Shown here piece after piece: positions 25,798-35,737 of a DNA stretch of 64,000 nucleotides. The position numbers were made by a program, and so were the translations under genes. This stretch comes from an uncultured Salinicoccus sp. (lineage in GTDB: Bacteria > Bacillota > Bacilli > Staphylococcales > Salinicoccaceae), in assembly GCA_947494965.1 (NCBI GenBank), contig CANLWV010000001.1:124001-188000 (forward strand), given 5' to 3'. The notes under the pieces are model-generated. The model was not told the DNA's origin. It saw only the letters and a program-made list of their open reading frames with translations, and did no database searches. Within the stretch, counting starts at the first letter, position 1. Each line of letters opens with the position of its first letter.

Positions 25798-27268
25798 AAT
25801 GTTCAGATCTATCCTGATTGCGGTACGCGTAACGGTTTTCACCCCACTCGTCCACATCGCTAAGATCCGCTTTGATGTTATTCGTCTGGAACACCGGATT
25901 TTTACCATCCCTCAGCTGCGTCTTGTAATCGGCTGCAACCTGCCAGACTACATTGCTCAGGCCGAATACCGCAACAAGGTTGGTCACGGCCATCAACGCC
26001 ATGAATAGGTCGGCCATCGACCATGCCGTTTCAAGGTCCATTATTGCTCCAATGAAAACCATGAGAACGACAAGGAGTTTAAAGGCAAACAACAGTACTT
26101 TGTTTTCCTTGATATAGTTGAGGTTGCTTTGACCATAGAAGTAATTGCCGAGTATTGAGCTATATGCAAACAGGAGGATGACAATCGCGATGAAGGTCGC
26201 ACCGAAGGCTCCCATCTGCTCTCCCATCGCCGCCTGGGTCACTTGAATGCCCTGCTGCGCCTCTTCACCGTAACTCAAGTCCGTATACATCAATATGAGG
26301 ATCGCGGTTGCTGTACAGACGATCATCGTATCGAAAAATACACCGAGCGACTGGATGAGGCCCTGTTTGACAGGGTGGCTGACGGCTGCTGATGCTGCTG
26401 CGTTCGGTGCTGAACCCATCCCTGCTTCATTCGAGAACAAACCTCTTTGGAACCCATTCAATATCGCGGCACCGATTGCACCGCTGAACACTTCCCGGAT
26501 GCCGAAGGCATTCTGGAATATATCTGTAAGCATCGGGATGACCCGGTCATAGTTGATGATGAGTATCACGAATATCACCGCCAGATATATAAGTGCCATA
26601 ATCGGCACGATATATCCCGTGACATTGGCAATCCACCGTGCTCCTCCAAATATGACGATGGCCGCAAGCGCTGCGATGACGAGGCCAATGATCCACCGGT
26701 CTATGTTGAAGGCCTCTTCATAGGCATGTGCAATGGTATTGGCCTGCAACCCATTGAAGACAAAGCCGAATGTAATCGTAATCAATACTGCAAAGAAGAC
26801 TCCGAGCCACTTTTGATTGAGCCCTTTCTCCATGTAGTATGCTGGTCCACCGCGGAAGCCACCGTCTTTATCCTCGACTTTGTAGACTTGCGCCAAAGTC
26901 GATTCGAAGAATGCTGTCGCTGCCCCAAAAAATGCAATGACCCACATCCAGAAGACTGCGCCCGGCCCGCCGAGCACGATCGCCGTGGCCACACCGGCGA
27001 TGTTGCCGGTACCGACACGAGACGCTGCACTGATCGCGAATGCCTGAAAAGGCGCGATACCTTTCCGCCCGTCCGGCAATGTTTCTGCCTTCTCGGTAAG
27101 TACATTGAACATTTCTTTGAACCATCTGAATTGCACGAACTTTGAACTGATCGAGAAATATAAACCTGCAAGAATCAATAGTCCTATGAGGAAATCTCCC
27201 CATAAGAGGTCATTACCAACTTCAATGACACTTTTGAACCAACCTGGTACTACACCTTCATTTTCCAT
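25796..27268 (-). CDS. Sodium:alanine symporter, AGCS family
   Basis: 490 residues with about 10-11 membrane segments. Imports alanine, glycine or a related amino acid with Na+ (or H+). Family stretches include GIAPFQAFAISAASRVGTGNIAGVATAIVLGGPGAVFWMWV, FRGGPAYYMEKGL and NGFQRGLFSNEAGMGSAPNAAA. GGAGG lies 6 bases before the ATG. An alsT-like gene also adjoins parC in staphylococci. It could supply alanine or glycine for wall synthesis, but nothing in the sequence fixes the substrate. Confidence 0.93.
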   Translation of the reverse strand: MENEGVVPGWFKSVIEVGNDLLWGDFLIGLLILAGLYFSISSKFVQFRWFKEMFNVLTEKAETLPDGRKGIAPFQAFAISAASRVGTGNIAGVATAIVLGGPGAVFWMWVIAFFGAATAFFESTLAQVYKVEDKDGGFRGGPAYYMEKGLNQKWLGVFFAVLITITFGFVFNGLQANTIAHAYEEAFNIDRWIIGLVIAALAAIVIFGGARWIANVTGYIVPIMALIYLAVIFVILIINYDRVIPMLTDIFQNAFGIREVFSGAIGAAILNGFQRGLFSNEAGMGSAPNAAASAAVSHPVKQGLIQSLGVFFDTMIVCTATAILILMYTDLSYGEEAQQGIQVTQAAMGEQMGAFGATFIAIVILLFAYSSILGNYFYGQSNLNYIKENKVLLFAFKLLVVLMVFIGAIMDLETAWSMADLFMALMAVTNLVAVFGLSNVVWQVAADYKTQLRDGKNPVFQTNNIKADLSDVDEWGENRYAYRNQDRSEH

Positions 27269-27339
27269 AAAGCACCTCCCAATATAAGTGATGTTATATT
27301 ATTCGGGTGGCTGCTTCAAGTCTAAATTTTTCACTCCAT

Positions 27340-29748
27340 TCAAACATTTTTGAATTTCACCCGCTTCACTTCGCCGAATGTATCTTCATCGACAACGAAC
27401 GATCCATTGGCGTAGCGTCCGCTGAGTCTGATTGACTTAGCATCCAAGCCGAAGCTGTCCTTTTCGGACTCTAGGATGATTTCCACATTATCTTCGATTA
27501 GTTCGGCCGCTATAATGCGGTGGGGCTTTGATTTTATTTCCTTCAATAATGCAGTGCCGACTTGGGCTCTGGCACCATTTTCGAATGCATCGAGACTGGT
27601 CCGTTTGACCGCTCCGCGCTGGGACACACTGATTATATAGCGCTCAGTTGTAATGAGTCCGGCAAACACCAGCTTGTCATCTGGCTTAAGTTGAATCGCT
27701 CTGACGCCTTGTGCCTTCAATCCGACAGGATTCACTTCAGATATCGGATACTTCAGCGACATGCCTTTTTCAGTCAACAGCAGAATCTCCTCTGTGTCTT
27801 TAGTAGCCACCCTCACTGATGCCACTCGATCGTCCCCTTTTAGGCTGATGCCTGAAATTGGCCGTCTTATGCGGGAAGCTTCATAAAGCTCAAGACCGGT
27901 CCGTTTTATCTGACCATTCTGCGTTACTGTTATGATGTCCAAGCCGGCATGGAATGCCTCGAAGACGAAGGCGGCCACCGGAGATTCTTCAGCCGCGAGT
28001 TTGAAGCGGTTTGAAAGGTGTTGGCCATTGTCCTTCCACCGGATATCTGACAGTTCATGCACCGGGATGATCATATAATTGCCGAGATTCGTAAAGACGA
28101 CAAGGTTTTCCAGTGTGTGGGCTTGCCTTGTATACAGGACTTCATCCGTTTCCTTCATACCGAGCTCTTCTGGCGCGCTCGCCTGATAACTTCTCAAGCT
28201 CGTGCGTTTCACGTATCCCTCGCGGGTCAACGACACCATCACCTCTTCTTTGGCGACGAGCACTTCTTTTTCCAGTTCAATCGCTTCGATTTCATCTTCA
28301 ATGACGGTTTTTCGCGCGGTGCCATATTGTTTACGGATGTCCCTGAGTTCTTTTTTAATGACTTTCAAAAGCTTTTTTTCATCTGCGATGATTTCGCGCA
28401 GTTGGTTGATCGTATAATCAAGCTGGCTGTGTTCCGTCTCAAGCTGGACGATGTCTGTATTCGTCAGACGATACAGTTGGAGCATGACAATCGCTTCTGC
28501 CTGAGCATCGGTAAAGCCGAAGGATTCAACCAGGTTTTCCTTAGCGTTCCGTTTATTGTTCGATTCCCTGATGACGCGGATGACATCATCGAGAATGGAC
28601 AATGCCCGCATCAGGCCTTCTATGATGTGAATTCTCTTTTCCGCTTCTCCAAGTTCATAGTTGGAACGGTTCAGAATGACTTCCTTCTGGTGCGCAATGT
28701 AGCTGTTTAGAATCTCTTTTAGGCCAAGCTGTTTCGGGGCACGGTCGCTGATGGCTACCATATTGAAATTATAGGAGACTTGCAGATCGGTCTTTTTGTA
28801 GAAATAATTTATGATCCCCTCGACGTTGGCTTCTTTCCTGACTTCAATGACAATCCGCAACCCTTCCCGGTCGGTCTCATCCCGCACTTCAAGGATACCA
28901 TCCAATTTGCGGTCCGCCCGCACTTCATCCATCTTTTTGACAAGGTTTGCTTTATTCACTTCATATGGAAGCTCATCGATGATGATCTGCATGCGTCCGC
29001 TTCTTAACGTCTCAGTCCTGACTTTACTTCGGACGACGATTCTTCCCCGGCCTGTTTCATATGCCTTCTTCAATTCATTTCTGCCTTGGACGATGCCGCC
29101 TGTCGGAAAATCTGGCCCCTTGACGATATCGATCAGTTCATCTATCGAGACAGTCGGCTTATCGATGACCTTCAATGTGGCATCTATGACTTCCTCCAAA
29201 TTATGTGGGGGGATGTCAGTCGCATAGCCCGTCGATATGCCGGTCGAGCCATTGACAAGAAGGTTTGGGAACTTCGAAGGCAGGACTGTAGGTTCCACTT
29301 CTGTGTCATCGAAGTTATTGATGAACTGCACTGTGTTTTTATTGATGTCCCGGAGCATTTCATTGGATATTTCAGAAAGCCTCGCTTCCGTATAACGCAT
29401 CGCCGCAGGCGGGTCTCCATCAACACTTCCTTTGTTGCCGTGGATGTCGATTAGTTCTTCGCGCATCTTCCATTCCTGGGACAGCCGGATCATGGCTTCA
29501 TAGACACTTGAATCACCGTGCGGATGGTAATTACCAATGACATTACCGACGGTTTTGGCACTTTTCCTGAATCCTTTCTCGGACGTATTCCCTTCCTTAT
29601 ACATGGCATAGAGTATACGCCGCTGAACCGGCTTCAGACCATCCCGCACATCCGGGATTGCACGGTCCTGTATGACGTATTTACTGTAGCGTCCAAAACG
29701 GTCTCCGATGATATCTTCAAGCTGGAGCTGTTGAACATGATCAGTCAT
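27340..29748 (-). CDS. parC: DNA topoisomerase IV subunit A
   Basis: 802 residues, normal for Gram-positive ParC (GrlA). With ParE it decatenates daughter chromosomes. The breakage-reunion domain carries the catalytic tyrosine in AAMRYTEARLS (Y119) and the quinolone-resistance region NYHPHGDSSVYEAM, with S80 and E84 as in drug-susceptible staphylococci. A coiled-coil and a C-terminal beta-pinwheel follow. It overlaps parE by eight bases, so translation is probably coupled. Its nearness to dif fits a terminus-proximal decatenase, though that may be coincidence. Confidence 0.97.
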   Translation of the reverse strand: MTDHVQQLQLEDIIGDRFGRYSKYVIQDRAIPDVRDGLKPVQRRILYAMYKEGNTSEKGFRKSAKTVGNVIGNYHPHGDSSVYEAMIRLSQEWKMREELIDIHGNKGSVDGDPPAAMRYTEARLSEISNEMLRDINKNTVQFINNFDDTEVEPTVLPSKFPNLLVNGSTGISTGYATDIPPHNLEEVIDATLKVIDKPTVSIDELIDIVKGPDFPTGGIVQGRNELKKAYETGRGRIVVRSKVRTETLRSGRMQIIIDELPYEVNKANLVKKMDEVRADRKLDGILEVRDETDREGLRIVIEVRKEANVEGIINYFYKKTDLQVSYNFNMVAISDRAPKQLGLKEILNSYIAHQKEVILNRSNYELGEAEKRIHIIEGLMRALSILDDVIRVIRESNNKRNAKENLVESFGFTDAQAEAIVMLQLYRLTNTDIVQLETEHSQLDYTINQLREIIADEKKLLKVIKKELRDIRKQYGTARKTVIEDEIEAIELEKEVLVAKEEVMVSLTREGYVKRTSLRSYQASAPEELGMKETDEVLYTRQAHTLENLVVFTNLGNYMIIPVHELSDIRWKDNGQHLSNRFKLAAEESPVAAFVFEAFHAGLDIITVTQNGQIKRTGLELYEASRIRRPISGISLKGDDRVASVRVATKDTEEILLLTEKGMSLKYPISEVNPVGLKAQGVRAIQLKPDDKLVFAGLITTERYIISVSQRGAVKRTSLDAFENGARAQVGTALLKEIKSKPHRIIAAELIEDNVEIILESEKDSFGLDAKSIRLSGRYANGSFVVDEDTFGEVKRVKFKNV

Positions 29749-31720
29749 TCAAATCACCACTTTCACCCAGTTTAGTGCCGTCTTTTTCGAGGATGCTGTC
29801 TGCATCTTCCAGCGTGAAGCTGACATTCGATTCAATCCATTTACGCCGCAATTCAACGTTATCACCCATAAGTGTCGTGACACGCTTGAGGGAGAGTGCT
29901 TCGTCCTCGACGCCGACTTGTATCAATGTTCTTGTCTCAGGATTCATAGTCGTCTCCCAGAGCTGTTCAGGCATCATTTCACCAAGCCCCTTGTAGCGCT
30001 GGAGCTCAATGCCTTTGCCCATGTCTTTTTGGGCCTCCAACAACTCATCCTCGGTCCACACGTAGCGGACGTCTTCTTTTTTCTTCGTCTTTTTCTTCAA
30101 TTGGAAAAGCGGAGGCATCGCGATATAGATTTTGCCAGCATCAAACAGCGGTCGCATATAGTTGAAGAAGAATGTCAACAGCAACACTTGTATGTGTGCC
30201 CCGTCTGTATCCGCATCCGTCATGATGACGATTTTATCGTAGTTTGTATCCTCCACTTTGAACTCGGTGCCGACACCGGCTCCGATGGTATGGATGATTG
30301 TATTTATTTCTTCATTCTTGAATATATCCTCAAACTTGGCCCGTTCCGTATTGATGACCTTGCCGCGGAGCGGGAGGATTGCCTGGAACCTTCGATCCCT
30401 GCCCTGTTTAGCGGACCCACCGGCAGAATCCCCCTCCACCAGATACAACTCATTCTTTTTGGCGTTTCGGCTCTGTGCCGGTGTCAGTTTACCTGAGAGC
30501 AAGGTGTCTCGCTTACGTTTCTTGCCGTTACGTGCTTCTTCGCGCGCCTTTCTCGCAGTTTCGCGTACATTGCGGGCTTTCACGGCTTTTTTGACAAGCT
30601 GTGTGCTGAGCGTCCCGTTTTCCTCAAAATAATAAGGCAAGTGTTCGCTTATCAGTGACTCCATCACATTTCTCGCTTCACTTGTCCCAAGCTTACTTTT
30701 TGTCTGGCCCTCGAATTGAAGCAGATGCTCAGGGATTTTGATGGAGATGACGGCAGTGAGTCCTTCTCTGATATCATTCCCTTCGAGATTTTTATCTTTA
30801 TCCTTCAACTCATTGATTTTCCGGGCATATTCATTGAATGCCCGCGTAAAACCCGTTTTAAAGCCGATCTCATGTGTACCTCCGTCCTTCGTGCGGACAT
30901 TGTTGACGAATGAGATGAGCGTTTCTACGTACTGGTCATTATACTGGAAGCTCACCTCAGCCAAAATGCCATCGTATTCTCCTGAAAACACGACAACATC
31001 ACCTATGGAATCCTTGCCTTCATTGAGGAATTCAATGAACGCCTTCAAGCCTTCCTCATATTTGAAGACTTCTTCGATCGGTTCATCGGGCCGGTTGTCT
31101 GCGATTGTAATTTCCAGCCCTTTTTCAAGGAAGGCCGACTCACGCATCCGCTCCATGATCGTTTCAAAGTGGAATGTGGTCCCGCTCTGGAATATTTGGC
31201 GGTCGGGTTTGAAGGTGACTTCAGTTCCAGTTTCCTTGGTGTTGCCTGTCACCTCCAGCGCACGATCCACTTTTCCGCCCTCTTTGAATGACATTTCATG
31301 TATTTTGCCATCGCGGAATATCCTGATCTTCACCCATTCACTCAGCGCATTGACTACAGAAGCTCCGACGCCGTGGAGGCCGCCTGAAGTTTTGTAGCCG
31401 CCGGACCCGAATTTCCCGCCGGCATGGAGCACCGTGAAGATGACTTCCGGTGTGGGCTTGCCAGAAGCATGCATGCCTGTTGGCATACCCCTTCCATTAT
31501 CACGTACTGTAATGCTCTCATCAGGATTTATTTTAATGTTTATTGCGTCGCCATAGCCATTGATGATTTCATCCACTGCATTATCTACCACTTCATAGAC
31601 CAGGTGATGCAGCCCCCTGTAGTCGGTTGAGCCGACATACATGCCAGGGCGTTTTCTTACAGCATCCAGTCCCTCAAGTATTTGAATCGACTCATCTGTA
31701 TAAGTATTCCGTTTCGTCAA
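29741..31720 (-). CDS. parE: DNA topoisomerase IV subunit B
   Basis: 659 residues. GHKL ATPase domain with YEVVDNAVDEI, DNGRGMPTGMH and GGLHGVGASVVNALS, then the transducer, then the TOPRIM domain with EGDSAGGSAKQGRDRRFQA and the metal-binding DADTDGAHI. The start codon is TTG at 31720 with GGGAGG 9 bases upstream; no in-frame ATG fits better. Divergent from plsY over a 214-bp AT-rich interval that must hold both promoters. Confidence 0.97.
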   Translation of the reverse strand: MTKRNTYTDESIQILEGLDAVRKRPGMYVGSTDYRGLHHLVYEVVDNAVDEIINGYGDAINIKINPDESITVRDNGRGMPTGMHASGKPTPEVIFTVLHAGGKFGSGGYKTSGGLHGVGASVVNALSEWVKIRIFRDGKIHEMSFKEGGKVDRALEVTGNTKETGTEVTFKPDRQIFQSGTTFHFETIMERMRESAFLEKGLEITIADNRPDEPIEEVFKYEEGLKAFIEFLNEGKDSIGDVVVFSGEYDGILAEVSFQYNDQYVETLISFVNNVRTKDGGTHEIGFKTGFTRAFNEYARKINELKDKDKNLEGNDIREGLTAVISIKIPEHLLQFEGQTKSKLGTSEARNVMESLISEHLPYYFEENGTLSTQLVKKAVKARNVRETARKAREEARNGKKRKRDTLLSGKLTPAQSRNAKKNELYLVEGDSAGGSAKQGRDRRFQAILPLRGKVINTERAKFEDIFKNEEINTIIHTIGAGVGTEFKVEDTNYDKIVIMTDADTDGAHIQVLLLTFFFNYMRPLFDAGKIYIAMPPLFQLKKKTKKKEDVRYVWTEDELLEAQKDMGKGIELQRYKGLGEMMPEQLWETTMNPETRTLIQVGVEDEALSLKRVTTLMGDNVELRRKWIESNVSFTLEDADSILEKDGTKLGESGDLND

Positions 31721-31838
31721 ATCAGATTTCCTCCCACAAACATACGTTCGTTATTTTTATCTCATGTTCTATTTTTATACAAAACTTAAATGATTGCAAC
31801 CCTAATCGGTGTACGACAATCATTGTAACACTATATAG

Positions 31839-31864
31839 GTTTACATAATAATATTATAGTAAAC
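31839..31864. repeat. AT-rich imperfect palindrome in the parE-plsY divergent region
   Basis: GTTTAC (31839-31844) and GTAAAC (31859-31864) flank an A/T-only core. It lies in the middle of the divergent promoter region and could be an operator. The arms fit perfectly for six bases only and the core pairs with a one-base shift, so significance is uncertain. Confidence 0.4.
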
Positions 31865-31904
31865 TATATTTTATTATACCCATTTAAATTTTTATGGTAA
31901 ACTG

Positions 31905-31921
31905 TTAGTACCTGATAACAA
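31905..31921 (+). promoter_or_regulatory. Candidate FapR operator upstream of plsY
   Basis: TTAGTACCTGATAACAA. The left half TTAGTACCT equals the FapR consensus half-site as I recall it (TTAGTACCTRGTCTTAA in Bacillus). The right half is degenerate. It lies 14 bases before the plsY ATG, at a promoter-proximal position. FapR represses fatty acid and phospholipid synthesis genes in response to malonyl-CoA. Confidence 0.5.
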
Positions 31922-31934
31922 AAGGGGATTTTAG

Positions 31935-32519
31935 ATGGAAATCAATATGATACTCCTGATCTTCAGCTATCTCATAGGAGCAATTCCTTTTAGTCTTTTA
32001 ATCGGCAAATGGTTTTATAAAATAAACCTAAGGGAGCATGGCAGTGGAAATATTGGAACTACAAACACTTTCAGGATCTTGGGGAAGAAGGCAGGCATCG
32101 TCGTCCTTTTATTGGATATGTTCAAAGGCGCACTTCCTGTTTTGATTGCCATAATGATCGATACGGATATGCATGTCTTCATCCCTGGGCTTGCCGCAGC
32201 ACTTGGCCATGTCTATTCCATCTTCCTGAAATTCAAAGGGGGTAAAGCTGTCGCGACAAGCGCAGGCGCAGTCTTGGCCTATAACCCCGTTTTATTCATC
32301 ATCCTGCTCACTGTTTTTCTCACCACTCTAAAATTGAGTAAGTATGTATCTCTTTCAAGCATCATCAGTGCCATCGTCTTCTTTATCTTGTCTATCGTCT
32401 TTCGGGATTATCTTCTTATTGCCTTTTCATTCATCATCATGGTGGTCATTGTCGTTAGACATTCGTCAAACATCAAGCGTATAATGGATGGTACAGAATC
32501 GAAGATTACATTCATGTAG
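31935..32519 (+). CDS. plsY: Glycerol-3-phosphate acyltransferase (acyl-phosphate dependent)
   Basis: 194 residues with about five membrane segments. It acylates glycerol-3-phosphate from acyl phosphate, the first membrane step of phospholipid synthesis. The three PlsY motifs are present: GAIPFSLLIGK, REHGSGNIGTTNTFR and LGHVYSIFLKFKGGKAVATSAG. GGGG lies 7 bases before the ATG. Divergent from parE as in staphylococci; the hesB-like gene follows at 14 bases. A FapR-like sequence precedes it. Confidence 0.96.
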   Translation: MEINMILLIFSYLIGAIPFSLLIGKWFYKINLREHGSGNIGTTNTFRILGKKAGIVVLLLDMFKGALPVLIAIMIDTDMHVFIPGLAAALGHVYSIFLKFKGGKAVATSAGAVLAYNPVLFIILLTVFLTTLKLSKYVSLSSIISAIVFFILSIVFRDYLLIAFSFIIMVVIVVRHSSNIKRIMDGTESKITFM

Positions 32520-32533
32520 CAGGAGGTGGCATC

Positions 32534-32812
32534 ATGTTGGAAGTTACGGACCGTGCAGTTGATTGGATGAAAGATGAAATGGACCCTGATGAGGGTCAAG
32601 GTGTAAACGTTTATGTAAGGTACGGAGGCGACACGCAGTTGAAACAAGGCTTCTCGCCCGCGCTCACTGTCGATCAGATTCCTCCAGACAGTAAAATATT
32701 CGAATACGAAGGGCTTAAAGTCTTCATCAAGGAAGCCGATTTCTGGTATTTTGAAGACGCTGAACTCCAGATTGATTCCGAGGATGAAGAAGTCATATTC
32801 AACCTTAAATAA
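32534..32812 (+). CDS. HesB/YadR/YfhF-like protein lacking cysteines (YneR type)
   Basis: 92 residues, HesB-like fold: MLEVTDRAVDWMKDEM, VNVYVRYGG and EYEGLKVFIKEADFWYFEDAELQID. True IscA/HesB iron-sulfur carriers have three conserved cysteines; this protein contains no cysteine at all, as in B. subtilis YneR. An iron-sulfur carrier role is therefore doubtful. It is strongly acidic. Probably co-transcribed with plsY and ended by a UUCG-loop terminator. It lies beside aconitase, an iron-sulfur enzyme, but on the opposite strand. Confidence 0.88.
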   Translation: MLEVTDRAVDWMKDEMDPDEGQGVNVYVRYGGDTQLKQGFSPALTVDQIPPDSKIFEYEGLKVFIKEADFWYFEDAELQIDSEDEEVIFNLK

Positions 32813-32847
32813 AAAGCATCCCATCTCTTCGAGATGGGATGCTTTTA
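32812..32847 (+). terminator. Bidirectional terminator with UUCG loop after the HesB-like gene
   Basis: AAAAGCATCCCATCTC and GAGATGGGATGCTTTT pair around a TTCG-type loop, followed by T residues; the mirror image serves acnA. Confidence 0.9.
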
Positions 32848-32858
32848 TATCTATAATC

Positions 32859-35564
32859 CTAGGCTTTCAGTTTATTCCTAAGTACGAGTTGTAGGATGCC
32901 GCCGTTGCGGTAATAGTCAACTTCAACATCTGAATCGAAGCGTGCTTTCACTTTGAACGCCACTTTCTCACCGGATTCTTTAGTTGCGGTGACATCAAGG
33001 ACATCTCCAGGCATGACATTGTCATCTACTTGGATATCAAATGTCTCACTGCCGTCCAGTCCAAGGGCTTCTGCATCTTCACCATCAACAAATTGGAGTG
33101 GCAATACACCCATCATGACGAGGTTTGAACGGTGGATACGTTCATAGCTTGCTGCTATGACCGCTTCAACGCCGAGCAGATTCGTTCCTTTGGCAGCCCA
33201 GTCGCGGCTTGAGCCCATGCCGTAGTCGTCTCCGGCAATGACTACAAGACCAGTGTTATCTTCTTTGTATTTCATGGCTGCATCATAGATGCTCATCACT
33301 TCACCTGTTGGCCAATATGTTGTGAAGCCGCCTTCTTTACCTTGTCCGATCTGGTTGCGGATACGGATATTGGCGAATGTACCGCGCACCATCACTTCGT
33401 GGTTACCGCGTCGTGAACCGTAGGAGTTGAAGTCACGTGGTGAAACGCCTTGTTCAATCAACCATTTTCCGGCTGGCGTATCTTTACCGATTGCCCCTGC
33501 TGGTGAAATATGGTCTGTTGTGACTGAGTCTCCAAATTTACCAAGCACACGCAGTCCATTCAGTGACTTTATGCTGTCTGGCTCTGTCGAGAGATTCTGG
33601 AAGAATGAAGGGTTTTGGATGTAGGTGGAATCCGGATTGAAATCATAGAGCGGCTCGTCTGTTGTTTCAATGTTGTTCCAGATTTCGTTAGCATCAAATA
33701 CTCTTTCATATTCTTTCCTGAAGAGATCAGGACTAACGTTGCTCATGACCGCATCCTTTACTTCCTGAGTGGATGGCCAGATGTCTTTCATGAAGACGTC
33801 GTTGCCTTCTTTATCTTTACCAAGCGGCTCATTGCGGAGGTCGATATCTACTGTACCCGCAAGGGCATAGGCTACGACCAACGGTGGTGAAGCAAGGTAG
33901 TTCGCTTTGACGAGCGGGTGTATACGCCCTTCGAAGTTACGGTTACCGGATAATACAGAACTTACAAGCAGATCGTTTTCTGTAATCGCTTCTGTGATTT
34001 CCGGAAGCAATGGTCCAGAGTTACCGATACATGTTGTACAGCCGTAACCGACAAGGTTGAACCCAAGTTGGTCGAGGTATTCCTGGAGGCCTGAGTCATC
34101 GAGATAGCCTGTAACGACTTTTGAACCAGGAGCCAATGATGTTTTTACGTATGAAGGGACTTCGAGTCCTTTTTCAACTGCTTTTTTGGCAACAAGACCA
34201 GCACCAAGCATTACGTATGGGTTGGAAGTGTTGGTACATGAAGTGATTGCGGCAATGACCAGATCACCTGTTTTAATGTCTACATTCCTGCCATCTTTGA
34301 AATTGATGGTCGCCTTCTTGTCGAATTCTCCTTCTTCCATACCATGACCGTGGTTGCCGCTTTCAGCGGTTACGGATTTCCTGTATGAACCTTTCATATC
34401 AGACAAGTTGATAAGGTCTTGAGGACGCTTTGGTCCGGCAAGCGCTGGTTCTACAGTAGAAAGGTCAAGTTCCACTTCTTCGGAATATACTGGATCATTC
34501 TCCGGATTGAAGAACATGTCATTTTCCTTGAGATACGCCCTTACAATCTCAATATGCTCTTCGCTGCGGCCTGTCAGCCTCATGTAGTCGAGTGTTTCTT
34601 CATCTACTGGGAAGAAACCACAAGTCGCACCATATTCAGGCGCCATGTTCGCAATTGTCGCACGGTCTGCAAGCGGCAGTGCAGGTACACCTTGACCGAA
34701 GAACTCAACGAACTTGCCGACTACGCCCTGCTCACGGAGCAGCTCAGTCACACGTAGCGCCAGATCCGTCGCAGTCGCCCCTTCTGGAAGCGCGTTCGTC
34801 AAACGGACTCCGACCACTTCAGGTACCGGGAAGTAGGATGGTTGTCCGAGCATTCCAGCTTCTGCCTCTATTCCGCCGACACCCCAACCGAGTACACCAA
34901 GACCGTTGATCATAGTGGTGTGGGAATCCGTACCGACTAGAGTATCCGGATATGTGATCATCTCTTCGCCATCTTCTTTTACATGGACGACATTCGCCAA
35001 GTATTCAAGGTTGACCTGGTGCACGATACCTGTGGCTGGTGGTACAGCTTTGTAGTTATCGAATGCTTTAGTTGCCCAGTGAAGGAACTCATAACGCTCC
35101 TGGTTCCTTTCGAACTCAAGCTCCATATTGAGTTCAAGTGCGTTTTCAGTGCCGTATGCATCAACTTGCACAGAGTGGTCGATGACGAGGTCGACAGGCA
35201 CTTCTGGGTTGATCTTCTGGCCGTCGCCGCCGACATCATCCATTGCTTTTCTGAGAGATGCAAGGTCCACTACCGCAGGCACACCTGTAAAGTCCTGAAG
35301 GATGACGCGGGATGGTTTGAATGGCACTTCTTTGCCTTTGTTGCTGCCCTGATCCCATGTCGCCAATGATTTGATGTGGTCGTCTTTAATGACGCTGCCA
35401 TCATATTGGCGCAGTACAGACTCAAGCAATACCCTTATTGAGTATGGCAATTTGTGAGTTTCTGACATGCCTTGTTCAGTCAAAGTCTTCAAGCTGTAGT
35501 AATTATAATCTTTGCCATCGACAGTGAATGACTTTTTTGCTGATTCACTAATGTTCTGACTCAT
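32859..35564 (-). CDS. acnA: Aconitate hydratase A
   Basis: 901 residues, standard for bacterial AcnA/CitB. It interconverts citrate and isocitrate in the TCA cycle and in related bacteria also binds RNA when iron-poor. The [4Fe-4S] ligands are in [10 protein letters not shown] and [13 protein letters not shown]. The swivel domain near the C-terminus shows [16 protein letters not shown] and [29 protein letters not shown] lies 9 bases upstream of the ATG. Single-gene unit by position, with its own promoter. Confidence 0.97.
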   Translation of the reverse strand: MSQNISESAKKSFTVDGKDYNYYSLKTLTEQGMSETHKLPYSIRVLLESVLRQYDGSVIKDDHIKSLATWDQGSNKGKEVPFKPSRVILQDFTGVPAVVDLASLRKAMDDVGGDGQKINPEVPVDLVIDHSVQVDAYGTENALELNMELEFERNQERYEFLHWATKAFDNYKAVPPATGIVHQVNLEYLANVVHVKEDGEEMITYPDTLVGTDSHTTMINGLGVLGWGVGGIEAEAGMLGQPSYFPVPEVVGVRLTNALPEGATATDLALRVTELLREQGVVGKFVEFFGQGVPALPLADRATIANMAPEYGATCGFFPVDEETLDYMRLTGRSEEHIEIVRAYLKENDMFFNPENDPVYSEEVELDLSTVEPALAGPKRPQDLINLSDMKGSYRKSVTAESGNHGHGMEEGEFDKKATINFKDGRNVDIKTGDLVIAAITSCTNTSNPYVMLGAGLVAKKAVEKGLEVPSYVKTSLAPGSKVVTGYLDDSGLQEYLDQLGFNLVGYGCTTCIGNSGPLLPEITEAITENDLLVSSVLSGNRNFEGRIHPLVKANYLASPPLVVAYALAGTVDIDLRNEPLGKDKEGNDVFMKDIWPSTQEVKDAVMSNVSPDLFRKEYERVFDANEIWNNIETTDEPLYDFNPDSTYIQNPSFFQNLSTEPDSIKSLNGLRVLGKFGDSVTTDHISPAGAIGKDTPAGKWLIEQGVSPRDFNSYGSRRGNHEVMVRGTFANIRIRNQIGQGKEGGFTTYWPTGEVMSIYDAAMKYKEDNTGLVVIAGDDYGMGSSRDWAAKGTNLLGVEAVIAASYERIHRSNLVMMGVLPLQFVDGEDAEALGLDGSETFDIQVDDNVMPGDVLDVTATKESGEKVAFKVKARFDSDVEVDYYRNGGILQLVLRNKLKA

Positions 35565-35611
35565 GTTAATAGCCCCCTATTAATATTCCAGTCGTAAGAC
35601 CGTTCATATCA

Positions 35612-35640
35612 ATTGTATATCTTTACATAATGGTTGTAAA
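35612..35640 (-). promoter_or_regulatory. Promoter of acnA
   Basis: Minus strand TTTACA (35635-35640), 17-base spacer, TACAAT (35612-35617), about 50 bases before the acnA ATG. A good sigma-A match. I did not find a convincing cre or CcpC box. Confidence 0.75.
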
Positions 35641-35674
35641 CGCCAGCGCCATGTATTCATCAATAATCGTGATA

Positions 35675-35723
35675 CAAAAAAATGACCTAGAGCAATAAGT
35701 AACACTTATCTCTCTAGGCCATA
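35675..35723 (-). terminator. Terminator after the BCCT transporter gene
   Basis: Minus strand ATGGCCTAGAGAGATAAGTG pairs imperfectly with CTTATTGCTCTAGGTCAT, then a run of seven T residues. It separates the BCCT gene from the acnA promoter. Confidence 0.82.
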
Positions 35724-35737
35724 ATCATAACAATATA

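Noticed and set aside
26447-27145. Plus-strand frame of 232 codons opposite the alanine symporter
   Set aside because: Cysteine- and charge-rich shadow of a conserved membrane protein gene.
28057-28710. Plus-strand frame of 217 codons opposite parC
   Set aside because: Antisense to conserved parC sequence; phenylalanine- and histidine-rich, with no RBS.
27562-29700. Quinolone-resistance substitutions in parC
   Set aside because: S80 and E84 are the susceptible-type residues, so no resistance allele is indicated.
30738-31397. Plus-strand frame of 219 codons opposite parE
   Set aside because: Serine- and proline-rich shadow frame of a clearly conserved gene, without a start signal.
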